16,762 bases of DNA. Origin: Gammaproteobacteria bacterium. GTDB lineage: Bacteria > Pseudomonadota > Gammaproteobacteria > Arenicellales > UBA868. A program made the translations under genes and the position numbers. Positions 7,504 through 15,374 of this stretch are shown here, piece after piece (within the stretch, counting starts at the first letter, position 1; each line of letters opens with the position of its first letter). The DNA lies in contig DPVA01000103.1 in the NCBI GenBank assembly GCA_003529705.1, positions 1 to 16,762 of the forward strand, in the 5' to 3' direction. A model generated the notes under the pieces. The model was not told the origin of the DNA. It searched no databases and saw nothing but the letters and a program-made list of their open reading frames with translations.

Positions 7504-8610
7504 ATGAGCGCTACCAACGCACCCCGTCCTCTGGTCTCGTTCGATGCCGTCTCCAAACGCTATGGCTCGGTGATTGCGGTGCACACGATGAATCTCGAAA
7601 TTTACGAAGGTGAATTCCTCGCTATTATGGGGCCGTCCGGATGCGGCAAAACGACTTCCTTGCGAATGCTGGCAGGACTTGAAGAACCCAGCGAAGGAGA
7701 GATTCAGTTGGATGGCCAACGCATCAACGAGATCAGCAGTGTGGAAAGAGATACACCGATGGTCTGGCAGAGCCTCGCGCTTTTTCCATTTTTAAACGTA
7801 CAGAAAAACGTCGAGTTTGGTTTAAAGATGCGCGCCATCCCGACTGAGGAGCGTCAACAGCGTGCACGCAGATGGCTTGAGCGCCTGGAGATCCTAGAGC
7901 TGGCAGATCGCGACATCAGTCAGCTTTCAGGCGGCCAGAAACAGCGTGTCGCACTCGCCCGTTCCCTCGTGACTGAGCCACGTATCCTGCTGCTGGATGA
8001 ACCCTTGAGCGCCCTTGACGCCAACCTGGTTGTCCGGATGCAGGGTGTCCTGTCGCGTCTTCAAAAAGAACTTGGTATCACCTTCGTTTATGTCACCCAC
8101 AGTCAGTCAGAAGCCTTTGCCATGTCTGACCGGGTGGTCATCATGAGCCAGGGGCGGATCGAACAGATCGGCTCTCCCAAAGCGATCTACCGTAGCCCCG
8201 CTTCTCGTTTTGTTGCTGACTTTGTCGGTGCGAACAACATCCTATCGGGTTCTGTCACCGGTACGGGTGACGCACTCGGTATCAGTACAGCCGTTGGCCA
8301 CTTCCTTTGTAACCCAAGTGCCGCAGTCGATTACAGCGAGGCAGATAACCTCGACATGGTGATCAGCGCCGATCTCGTCCAGATATCGATGGAGAACCCC
8401 ACGCTGCAGAATAGCCTTCGCTGCCGCTTCATCAGCGAGGAATTCGTCGGCTCCATCGTGACGATATTCGCCGAACTCGAGGATGGCTCTGACTTTAAAG
8501 TGCAGGCGCGCCAGCGTGATCTTGCTAATATGGCGTTGGAGGAGGGGGCGACTTTCTTCGCCTCGTGGAATGCATCAGACGCTCACCTGATCAGCCCAAA
8601 TAAGGCCTAG
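7504..8610 (+). CDS. ABC importer ATP-binding subunit, PotA-like
   Basis: Energises the importer by ATP hydrolysis on the cytoplasmic face. The 368-residue protein contains Walker [10 protein letters not shown] (43-51), the Q-loop Gln89 in [10 protein letters not shown], signature LSGGQ (141-145), Walker B ILLLDEP (161-167) and the switch His199. Residues ~240-368 form the regulatory TOBE-like C-terminal domain typical of PotA/FbpC-type ATPases ([10 protein letters not shown] at its start). Some usually conserved positions differ: [10 protein letters not shown] where VFQxYALFPH is common, and VTHSQSEA where VTHDQEEA is common. This suggests a specialised subfamily, but all catalytic residues are present. 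The start is 2 bp after the previous stop, within one operon. Confidence 0.95.
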   Translation: MSATNAPRPLVSFDAVSKRYGSVIAVHTMNLEIYEGEFLAIMGPSGCGKTTSLRMLAGLEEPSEGEIQLDGQRINEISSVERDTPMVWQSLALFPFLNVQKNVEFGLKMRAIPTEERQQRARRWLERLEILELADRDISQLSGGQKQRVALARSLVTEPRILLLDEPLSALDANLVVRMQGVLSRLQKELGITFVYVTHSQSEAFAMSDRVVIMSQGRIEQIGSPKAIYRSPASRFVADFVGANNILSGSVTGTGDALGISTAVGHFLCNPSAAVDYSEADNLDMVISADLVQISMENPTLQNSLRCRFISEEFVGSIVTIFAELEDGSDFKVQARQRDLANMALEEGATFFASWNASDAHLISPNKA

Positions 8611-8611
8611 C

Positions 8612-9895
8612 ATGCTCGACCTCATCATTCGCAACGCACGCATCGTCGGTCAAAAAGAGGTGTTAGATATCGGTTGCCTGGACGGCCAGATCGCCGAGCG
8701 GGCCTACAATCTTGATGCGCCCACCCGTGAGGAGATTGATGCCGGCGGACATCTTGTGTCGCCGCCTTTTGTCGACAGTCACTTCCATATGGACTCTACC
8801 CTCACCTACGGCCAGCCCCGATATAACGAAAGCGGAACGCTCTATGAAGGCATCAGCCTTTGGGGTGAAATCAAGCCCGGACTAACCATTGAGGATGTCG
8901 AACGGCGTGCGCTACTGCTCTGTCGTTGGGCAATCGCGAGAGGGAGCCTGGCGATTCGGTCTCACGTCGACATCGGCGATCCCGCACTGACCGCGGTTCA
9001 TGCCCTGCTGGAGGTGCGAAAGAAGGTCAGCCCCTGGCTGGACTTGCAGCTCGTGGCCTTCCCGCAGGATGGGTACTTCAGAGATCCGAACGCGGAGGCA
9101 TTGCTGGCCAAGGCGCTGGAGTTGGGTGTGGATGTTGTTGGCGGCATTCCTCATTTTGAACGTACCTATGACGATGGGCGCCGATCTGTTGAGGCGCTTT
9201 GTCGGATTGCGGCAGAGCGTGGCTTAATGGTGGATATGCATTGTGACGAGTCCGACGACCCTGGCTCACATCATATTGAAACCCTAATCTCAATGACCGC
9301 CGAACTCGGAATGCAAGGCCGTGTCACGGGGTCACATCTGACCTCAATGCATTCCATGGACAACACTCTCGCCGACAAACTACTTGGTCTGATGCGTGAG
9401 AACGACGTGAATGCCATCGCCTGTCCGCTGATCAATATCACCCTTCAGGGACGCAAGGACACTTATCCCAAACGCCGTGGCTTAACACGAATCAAGGAAA
9501 TGATGCAGCGTGGGATCAATTATTCCATGGCGCACGACTGTGTGATGGACCCTTGGTACGCTGGAGGCAGTCACGATATGCTTGAGGTAGCACATATGGG
9601 CCTGCATGTAGCCCAGATGACCGGTACGGAGGAAACAGCAGATGTTTTCAACGCCATCACGATCAACCCAGCACAGACTCTGCAGCTTCAGGGATACGGC
9701 CTGGAGGTGGGATGCAACGCCGATATGGTCGTTTTGCAGGCAAAGGATCCTACTGAAGCGATCCGGCTGAGAGCTGCCCGGCTTTTTGTTATTCGTCGGG
9801 GCAGTGTCGTCAGCAGAACTTCGCCGATCGTCAGCGAAGTCAGTTTTATGGGAGAGGATGCTCTGACGAGCTTCTCAGTCAGCGAACTGCACTAA
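8612..9895 (+). CDS. CodA-family nucleobase deaminase, candidate 5-methylcytosine (or related) deaminase
   Basis: A 427-residue metal-dependent amidohydrolase that resembles E. coli cytosine deaminase along its whole length (GQPRYNESGTLYEGI, PWLDLQLVAFPQ, KDTYPKRRGLTRIKEM, DPWY). CodA active-site residues map with a constant offset of 4: metal ligands His57 and His59 (CodA 61, 63), His210 (214) and Asp309 (313), the general acid/base Glu213 (217), His242 (246) and the substrate-contacting Gln152 (156). The exception is Cys310 in AHDCVMDPWY, where CodA has Asp314; Met312 replaces CodA Phe316. Asp314 is the known discriminator against 5-methylcytosine, so a 5-substituted cytosine is a more likely substrate than plain cytosine; other aminopyrimidines or isoguanine remain possible. 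No signal peptide is seen, so it is cytoplasmic. The start is 1 bp after the ATPase stop, so substrate import and deamination appear coupled. Confidence 0.9.
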   Translation: MLDLIIRNARIVGQKEVLDIGCLDGQIAERAYNLDAPTREEIDAGGHLVSPPFVDSHFHMDSTLTYGQPRYNESGTLYEGISLWGEIKPGLTIEDVERRALLLCRWAIARGSLAIRSHVDIGDPALTAVHALLEVRKKVSPWLDLQLVAFPQDGYFRDPNAEALLAKALELGVDVVGGIPHFERTYDDGRRSVEALCRIAAERGLMVDMHCDESDDPGSHHIETLISMTAELGMQGRVTGSHLTSMHSMDNTLADKLLGLMRENDVNAIACPLINITLQGRKDTYPKRRGLTRIKEMMQRGINYSMAHDCVMDPWYAGGSHDMLEVAHMGLHVAQMTGTEETADVFNAITINPAQTLQLQGYGLEVGCNADMVVLQAKDPTEAIRLRAARLFVIRRGSVVSRTSPIVSEVSFMGEDALTSFSVSELH

Positions 9896-9913
9896 GGTGC
9901 AGGAATCGGCTTC

Positions 9914-11131
9914 TCACACCTTACCTGCCTCGCAAAAGCGTGCAATCGCCCGCTCCAGACGATCAATCCCTTCGGTGATATCTTCCTGGGGAATAATTAG
10001 TGAAGGCGCCATACGGAGCACGTTCGTGCCTGCCACAAGAATGAATACTCCTTCATCCTGCGCCGCTTGCATGAGACCACGGGCTTTCTCCTGCCATGGC
10101 GCATTGAGCAAACAGCCAATCAGGAGTCCCATCCCTCGAATCTCTCCGAAGAGACCGTACTTATCTCCCAAAGTTCGGAGGGCTTTCTCAAACTGCTGTC
10201 GCCGCTCACAGACTCCCTCAAGCACAGCATCGCTGCTGACAATATCCAGCACGGCGTTCGCCACCGCACAGCCCATCGGATTACCGCCCCAGGTGCTGCC
10301 ATGAGTGCCTATTTTCAAAGAATCAGCAACCTCAGCGCTGGATAAGGTCGCCGCTACCGGAAAACCCCCTCCGAGACCCTTGGCTGTCGTCAGAATATCA
10401 GGAACGATATCAAACGCCTGGTAAGCATAAAGTGTACCTACCCGCCCAACCCCAGTCTGAACCTCATCGAGGATCATCAAAGAATTGTGTTTGTCACAAA
10501 GCCTTCGGATCGTCTCCAGAAACTCCTTGTCGGCGGCAATCACACCGCCCTCTCCCTGCACCGGCTCCACGATCACAGCGCACACGTCTTCGTCAAAAGC
10601 CCCGTCGAGTGCCTCAATGTCGTTAAACGGAAGATGCTCTATCGCTCCTGGCAACGGCCCAAAACCCTCACGGTAACTCGCCTGGCCCCCAGCCGTCACA
10701 GTAAACAGTGTCCGACCGTGGAATGCGTTATCGAAGGCTAGGATCCGGTCTTTTTCCTTTCCGTAGTGATCAAATGCATAACGGCGAGCGAGTTTTAGCG
10801 CCGCTTCATTGGCTTCCGCACCAGAATTACTGAAAAAGGCCCTGTCCGCAAAAGTCAGTTCAACGAGCCGTCGAGCGAGCTTCAGGGAAGGCTCCGTCGC
10901 AAGTACGTTGGAAGTGTGCCAAAGACGTTCAGCTTGATCAGTCAGCGCCGCCACCAGATCGGGATGGGCATGACCAAGAACGTTAACGGCAATTCCACCG
11001 CCGAAATCGATATACTCCCGTCCTTCCTGGTCCCACATCCGGGAGCCGGAGCCGCGGACCGGAATCATGGCGGCCGGAGCGTAGTTCGGCATCATGTAAT
11101 TGTCGTACCACTCACGCTGTACTGTTGGCAT
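9914..11131 (-). CDS. argD: Acetylornithine/succinylornithine-type aminotransferase (ArgD/AstC family)
   Basis: Class III PLP-dependent aminotransferase acting on N-acetylornithine (arginine synthesis) or succinylornithine (arginine catabolism). ArgD often also serves as succinyl-diaminopimelate aminotransferase. The 405-residue protein closely follows E. coli ArgD/AstC: YAPAAMIPVRGSGSRMWDQ near the start, FFSNSGAEANEAALKLAR (99-116), NAFHGRTLFTVTAGGQ, LDEVQTG with PLP-contacting Asp222, TTAKGLGGGFP with Lys251 as the Schiff-base lysine, and GTHGSTWGGNP. ATG 11131 is chosen because family alignment begins there; upstream in-frame ATGs at 11179 and 11197 would add a non-conserved basic stretch. 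No astA, astD or arg genes adjoin, so ArgD and AstC roles cannot be separated. It converges on the deaminase with an 18-bp gap and diverges from metC. Confidence 0.93.
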   Translation of the reverse strand: MPTVQREWYDNYMMPNYAPAAMIPVRGSGSRMWDQEGREYIDFGGGIAVNVLGHAHPDLVAALTDQAERLWHTSNVLATEPSLKLARRLVELTFADRAFFSNSGAEANEAALKLARRYAFDHYGKEKDRILAFDNAFHGRTLFTVTAGGQASYREGFGPLPGAIEHLPFNDIEALDGAFDEDVCAVIVEPVQGEGGVIAADKEFLETIRRLCDKHNSLMILDEVQTGVGRVGTLYAYQAFDIVPDILTTAKGLGGGFPVAATLSSAEVADSLKIGTHGSTWGGNPMGCAVANAVLDIVSSDAVLEGVCERRQQFEKALRTLGDKYGLFGEIRGMGLLIGCLLNAPWQEKARGLMQAAQDEGVFILVAGTNVLRMAPSLIIPQEDITEGIDRLERAIARFCEAGKV

Positions 11132-11262
11132 CGTCTCGTTCAAACCTTTCAAGGATAGGCGAAAACCGAGTTTAGCCATCTTCAATAAAAATAACATCTG
11201 CGATCACTCGACCTTGCGGATTGGGATTGCTACAGTGCGCTGCTCAACTGAGAATTATTCCC

Positions 11263-12471
11263 ATGAAAGACTCACAAAATTCTAAAGTTTCCGCCGACGC
11301 TACCCGGGCCATCACCAAAGGCCGTACCTCAGCTGAACATCATGGTGCAGTCAATACACCGGTATATCACGCCTCAACGATTCTGCATCCGGATGTGGAA
11401 TCTTTTGAGCATCGTCACGACCCGAGCACGGACCGGCGCAAAGTCATTTATGGATTACTAGGCACCCCGACAACTTTCGACCTTGAGGAAGTACTTGCGG
11501 ACCTTGAAGGGGGTCATGATTCTGTGCTCGTTCCGTCGGGACTCGCAGCCATCAGCGTGGCGTTGCTCTCATTTTTGCGTCCAGGAGACCACGCCCTGGT
11601 TGCAGATACGGTATATCCCCCGACAAGATCTTTTTGTGACCAATACCTCGCGGGTTTGGATATCGCGGTTGACTATTATGATCCACTTGCGGGAGCCAGT
11701 ATTGAATCCCTGATTCAACCAGCTACTCGAGTAATTTTTATGGAGTCTCCAGGATCATTCACCTTTGAGGTCCAGGATGTTCCAGCTATCACGGAAGTGG
11801 CCCGTAAACATGGCATAACTACGATCCTGGATAACACCTGGAGTACGCCGCTATTTTTCAAATCGTTCAGTCACGGGGTCGATGTCTCCGTGCACGCTGC
11901 GACGAAGTATCTCTCTGGGCATAGCGACGTTGTAATGGGCGCTGTGATCTGTGCCGAGCATGCCTGGGAACCGGTTAAACGTACGCACCGGCATCTTGGA
12001 CAGTGCGTTGGTCCGGATGACGCCTATCTCACCTTACGCAGTGTTCGAAATCTTTCTACGCGGCTCAACGCTCACCACAAGCAAGGACTGGACTTAGCCG
12101 AATGGCTTTCGCACCGGGATGAAGTCGCCTTGGTGTTGCATCCGGGCCTGGCCGACCACGCTGGGCATGCGATCTGGAAGAGGGATTTCCAAGGCGCATC
12201 GGGCTTATTCAGTATCGTACTGCATCCAAAATCCCGCGACGCCGTTCTTGCTATGGTAAACGGTATGACACTTTTCAGAATCGGGGCGAGTTGGGGAGGG
12301 TTTGAGAGCTTGATGATCCCGGTGTACCCGGAGCAATACCGTACCGCAACGAGCTGGGATACGACTGGGGCGACCTTGCGTATCCATGCAGGCCTTGAAA
12401 ATATCCGTGACCTGATAGCTGACCTGGAGGAAGGATTTAGCAGGCTAAACCAGACCCTCCACGACGAATAA
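11263..12471 (+). CDS. metC: Cystathionine beta-lyase
   Basis: PLP enzyme of the Cys/Met metabolism family that cleaves cystathionine to homocysteine, pyruvate and ammonia in methionine synthesis. The 402-residue protein has TPVYHASTILHP near the N-terminus, LVPSGLAAISVALLSFL (89-105), TILDNTWSTPLFF with PLP-contacting Asp190, and the Schiff-base Lys215 in VHAATKYLSGHSDVVMG. The late motif FRIGASWGGFESLMIPV is more typical of MetC than of gamma-synthases. ATG 11263 is chosen; an in-frame TTG at 11221 would add 14 residues without a clear binding site. Desulfhydrase side activity on cysteine is common in this family. The 131-bp region upstream, shared with the divergent aminotransferase, shows no convincing promoter boxes by eye. 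Confidence 0.94.
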   Translation: MKDSQNSKVSADATRAITKGRTSAEHHGAVNTPVYHASTILHPDVESFEHRHDPSTDRRKVIYGLLGTPTTFDLEEVLADLEGGHDSVLVPSGLAAISVALLSFLRPGDHALVADTVYPPTRSFCDQYLAGLDIAVDYYDPLAGASIESLIQPATRVIFMESPGSFTFEVQDVPAITEVARKHGITTILDNTWSTPLFFKSFSHGVDVSVHAATKYLSGHSDVVMGAVICAEHAWEPVKRTHRHLGQCVGPDDAYLTLRSVRNLSTRLNAHHKQGLDLAEWLSHRDEVALVLHPGLADHAGHAIWKRDFQGASGLFSIVLHPKSRDAVLAMVNGMTLFRIGASWGGFESLMIPVYPEQYRTATSWDTTGATLRIHAGLENIRDLIADLEEGFSRLNQTLHDE

Positions 12472-12489
12472 TTTTCCGGGAGATCCGCA

Positions 12490-12999
12490 ATGACGCTCGA
12501 TGCCAAGCTCCGAACTGAGTGCGAGGAATTTATCGGTGAATTCGGATCGCTGTTGCTCTCAACCTTGAATCCGGACGGTTCGCCCGATCTCAGCTATACA
12601 CCGTTTGTTGATCATGAGGGGCGGTTCCTCATCCTGACGAGTCATCTCTCTGCCCATACCGGGAACCTGATCAATGACGCGCGGGCGACGATACTCTTCA
12701 TCGAAGATGAAGGCGTTTGCGAACAAATCTATGCACGGCGCCGTTTACGCTTTCAATGTGAGGCGCAACGCCTTGCCAAAGAGGCTCAGAACTGGAACCC
12801 GTTGATCGACCTCTTTGCAGAACGCTTCGGCGGGATTATTGATACTTTGCGCATGCTGCCAGACTTTGAACTCTTCGCACTCAAACCGTTGGGTGGTCAA
12901 TGGGTAAAAGGCTTTGGCAAGGCCTTCAACTTTGACGGCCGAATTCAGGGAGACGCTATCCATTTGAACCCAGGAAAAGATCGAGTTCAGGGTCGATAA
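12490..12999 (+). CDS. HugZ/HutZ-like split-barrel (PPOX-fold) protein
   Basis: A 169-residue protein of the pyridoxamine-phosphate-oxidase-like fold, closest in pattern to the HutZ/HugZ haem-utilisation group. Shared stretches include LLLSTLNPDGSPDLSYTPFV (21-40), TSHLSAHTGNL (50-60), ILFIEDE (68-74), ARRRLRF (82-88), ERFGGIIDTL (111-120) and FELFALKPLGGQWVKGFGKAF (126-146). HutZ-type proteins bind haem at a dimer interface and some degrade it. Here the only His in the C-terminal tail is His158 (AIHLNPG), and I cannot say whether it is a haem ligand. GGGAG lies upstream of the ATG, and the gene starts 18 bp after metC, so the two are probably co-transcribed. The stop overlaps the convergent rluB 3' end by 13 bp. 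Confidence 0.87.
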   Translation: MTLDAKLRTECEEFIGEFGSLLLSTLNPDGSPDLSYTPFVDHEGRFLILTSHLSAHTGNLINDARATILFIEDEGVCEQIYARRRLRFQCEAQRLAKEAQNWNPLIDLFAERFGGIIDTLRMLPDFELFALKPLGGQWVKGFGKAFNFDGRIQGDAIHLNPGKDRVQGR

Positions 13000-13784
13000 C
13001 GCCCGCTGTGACGCTTTTTACCTGGTCTTTCAGTGCGGGTGCTCACTTCCGCCCCGCTCGCATTTTGCAGAAGCCCTGCACTTTCCGGTCCGCTCAGTTC
13101 TATGTACTCCCCGGCAGGATGCTGGCGCCCCAATCGAAACGGACCATAACGTACCCGAATCAGTCGACTGACAGTACAGTCTATGCTCTCCCACATGCGG
13201 CGCACTTCGCGATTGCGACCCTCTTTTAGGATCACGCGGAACCAACGATTAACACCTGACCCCCTGCCGGCCGTAACCGACTCAAAGCAGCATAACTGCC
13301 CGGCCAGCCTGACGCCGGCCGTCAGACGTTCGAGTTCCCGTTCGCCCGGATTCCCTCGGACCCGACAACGATACTCCCGCTCAATTCCGGTCGAGGGATG
13401 CATCAGTCGGTGGGCGAGCTCGCCGTCCGTTGTAAAAACGAGGAGGCCTGAAGTATTGAGATCAAGTCGCCCAACCGATACCCAACGACGGCTGCGGAGG
13501 CGGGGCAAGCGGTCGAAGACCGTTGGGCGTCCCTTGGGATCATCCCGCGTGCAAATCTGCCCGACGGGTTTGTGATATAGCAAGATTCGTGCCGGAGCTA
13601 AGGGTGCTGAGGAAAAAACCACCGGGCGACCATCTATCGTCACCGAGCAGGATGCATCAATCTGTTGGCCAAGCTTGGCCGATCGACCTCTGACCTTTAC
13701 CCGGCCCTCGCGAATCCAACCCTCGACCTCACGACGGGACCCAAGCCCTGCCCGAGCGAGAACTTTCTGAATACGTTCAGTCAA
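12987..13784 (-). CDS. rluB: 23S rRNA pseudouridine synthase RluB
   Basis: Converts U2605 (E. coli numbering) of 23S rRNA to pseudouridine. The 265-residue protein has an N-terminal S4 RNA-binding domain (RIQKVLARAGLGSRREVEGW, ~4-60) followed by the RsuA/RluB catalytic domain with LLYHKPVGQICTRDD (68-82), the catalytic Asp108 in VGRLDLNTSGLLVFTTDGEL, and KEGRNREVRRMWE. The C-terminus is a basic, poorly ordered tail. The start is TTG 13784, eight bases inside the 3' end of scpB. No other start lies upstream of the conserved S4 residues and no binding site is visible, so initiation probably depends on scpB translation. The tail converges on and overlaps the HugZ-like gene. Confidence 0.95.
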   Translation of the reverse strand: MTERIQKVLARAGLGSRREVEGWIREGRVKVRGRSAKLGQQIDASCSVTIDGRPVVFSSAPLAPARILLYHKPVGQICTRDDPKGRPTVFDRLPRLRSRRWVSVGRLDLNTSGLLVFTTDGELAHRLMHPSTGIEREYRCRVRGNPGERELERLTAGVRLAGQLCCFESVTAGRGSGVNRWFRVILKEGRNREVRRMWESIDCTVSRLIRVRYGPFRLGRQHPAGEYIELSGPESAGLLQNASGAEVSTRTERPGKKRHSGRYRP

Positions 13785-14559
13785 ATTCAGAAGTCAACGC
13801 GGCCTTGGTGGTAGATTGCTCATCTGGGTCTTGAATCCCGGGGCTTTCACTTTCTACCCCCCCTCCGAGATACTCGCTTTGAGCCAGCGGCCCATCATGG
13901 CCCTCGGCCGCGGAATCTTCCCTCGCGACAACCCCCTCGTCAGACCCGCTCTCGACGGTTTCCTGTACCGCAGCTTCCGCAGAGACGGGGGCAAGCGACT
14001 CGGGCATCTCTATCCCCAGTTCGCGGGCAATGTCCCCAAGTTGCCTTTCGTCATCCAGCCCAGGCAGTTCTTTCAGTGATGTGAGGCCAAAATACTCCAA
14101 AAAGACCGGCGTGGTTACGAATAGCGCAGGATGTCCAGGTACTTCACGGCTACCCGACTGACGGATCCACTCGCGGTCCAGTAGAACCCGCATGATTTCA
14201 GGGGTGACCGTGACGCCCCGGATATCCTCAATATCACCTCGAGTGACCGGCTGCCGGTACGCAATAATGGCCAGAGTCTCCAACAGAGCCCGCGAATAAC
14301 GCGGCGGGCGGCTCTCACGAAGCGCGCGCAATGCCGGTGCATGGGCGGCTTTGGTCTGGAAACGAAGCCCCCCGGCGACCTCGACGAGCTCAACTCCCCG
14401 GTGGGCATAGTCTGAGCGCAACTCGTCAAGCGCTGAGAGAATGAGCTCCTTATCTATCTTCTGGTCAAACAGAATTTGCAAATCCCGGACCGTCAACGGT
14501 CGCTCAGAGGAGAATAATGCAGCCTCAATCGCACTCGCGATGTGTCGTGACTCGCTCAT
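13777..14559 (-). CDS. scpB: Segregation and condensation protein ScpB
   Basis: Winged-helix (kite) subunit of the SMC-ScpAB chromosome condensin. The 260-residue protein has two winged-helix domains: ~5-75 (ASAIEAALFSSERPLTV, GLRFQTK) and ~88-162 (YSRALLETLAIIAYRQPVTRGD, RGVTVTPEIMRVLLDREWI, ALFVTTPVFLEYFGL). It ends with SLKELPGLDD and a ~75-residue acidic, Ser/Glu-rich, probably disordered tail from ~186. The ATG overlaps the scpA stop as ATGA. An smc gene is not in the window. Translation runs into rluB. Confidence 0.95.
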   Translation of the reverse strand: MSESRHIASAIEAALFSSERPLTVRDLQILFDQKIDKELILSALDELRSDYAHRGVELVEVAGGLRFQTKAAHAPALRALRESRPPRYSRALLETLAIIAYRQPVTRGDIEDIRGVTVTPEIMRVLLDREWIRQSGSREVPGHPALFVTTPVFLEYFGLTSLKELPGLDDERQLGDIARELGIEMPESLAPVSAEAAVQETVESGSDEGVVAREDSAAEGHDGPLAQSEYLGGGVESESPGIQDPDEQSTTKAALTSEFD

Positions 14560-15374
14560 GTCGACTTCACTTTAACGTGAATCTGGGAGAACGCTTCGTT
14601 CTGCGCTACGGTCAGGATGCCGTCTCTGACCAATTCTAGAATTGCAATAAAACTTACCACTAGCCCCTTACGCCCCTCTTCGCTCGTAAAAAAATCGCCC
14701 AACGCGACATATTCACCACTCCGAACTCGGTCGAGAATCTGCCCCATCCGCTCCCTCACCGAGAGGGTCTCGGGAACAATTTGCAGGTGCTGGCGTCTTG
14801 CCGCCGACAGCATCGCAGAACGCATCGCCGCAACCAGATCGTCCAGTTCAACCCGGGTCTCTATCTTCGGGGGGTCAGGATCCTCAACCCGTGCAAACAC
14901 AAGATACAGGTCCCGCTCCAGACGCGGGCGGTTATCAAGATTTTCAGCTGCGCTTTTAAACCGCTCATATTCCTGAAGTCGTTTTATCAATGCCGCTCTG
15001 GGATCCTCTTCGTCATCATTCTCAGGATCTGGGCGAGGCAGTAGCATACGGGATTTGATCTCGGCCAGCATAGTAGCCATCACTAGATAGTCCGCCGCCA
15101 AGTCGAGTCGCATCCGCTGCATCAGATCTATATAGTGCACGTACTGTCGGGTGATATCGGCGATCGGCAGGTCGAGAATATCGATGTTCTGCTTGCGGAT
15201 CAGATACAGCAGTAGGTCCAAAGGTCCCTCGAAACTCTCAAGAACCACCTCGAGCGCCTCCGGGGGAATGTACAGATCGGCCGGCCACTGCTCAAGCGCC
15301 TTTCCTGCAACCTTAGCCCGGGCGCCGCTCTGGAGGTCACCTCTGTCGCGAACCTGTACCGCGTCTTCACTCAT
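14556..15374 (-). CDS. scpA: Segregation and condensation protein ScpA
   Basis: Kleisin subunit that bridges SMC heads and binds ScpB. The 272-residue protein shows the ScpA signature ESFEGPLDLLLYLIRKQNIDI (~46-66), DLPIADITRQYVHYIDLM (~72-90), and DLAADYLVMATMLAEIKSRMLLP (~91-113). An acidic linker (ENDDEEDPRAALIKRLQEYE) and a C-terminal winged helix (~205-270; VSFIAILELVRDGILTVAQNE) follow. The ATG overlaps the stop of the upstream trpS remnant as ATGA and the stop overlaps scpB the same way, so the three are translationally linked. About 35 non-conserved residues precede the kleisin motif. Confidence 0.96.
   Translation of the reverse strand: MSEDAVQVRDRGDLQSGARAKVAGKALEQWPADLYIPPEALEVVLESFEGPLDLLLYLIRKQNIDILDLPIADITRQYVHYIDLMQRMRLDLAADYLVMATMLAEIKSRMLLPRPDPENDDEEDPRAALIKRLQEYERFKSAAENLDNRPRLERDLYLVFARVEDPDPPKIETRVELDDLVAAMRSAMLSAARRQHLQIVPETLSVRERMGQILDRVRSGEYVALGDFFTSEEGRKGLVVSFIAILELVRDGILTVAQNEAFSQIHVKVKST

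Noticed and set aside
7093..7719. A 208-codon open frame on the minus strand
   Set aside because: It lies antisense to the PotC-like permease and ATPase genes, which have clear family motifs, and its translation shows no recognisable domain.
9893..9923. Inverted repeat TAAGGTG / CACCTTA between the convergent deaminase and aminotransferase genes as a terminator
   Set aside because: Only 7 bp of pairing with a 17-base loop and no U-tract; the arms partly coincide with coding ends, so chance is likely.
11132..11262. Promoter or riboswitch (for example a methionine-pathway leader) upstream of metC
   Set aside because: The 131-bp spacer is too short for most such leaders and shows no conserved riboswitch pairing or terminator by eye.
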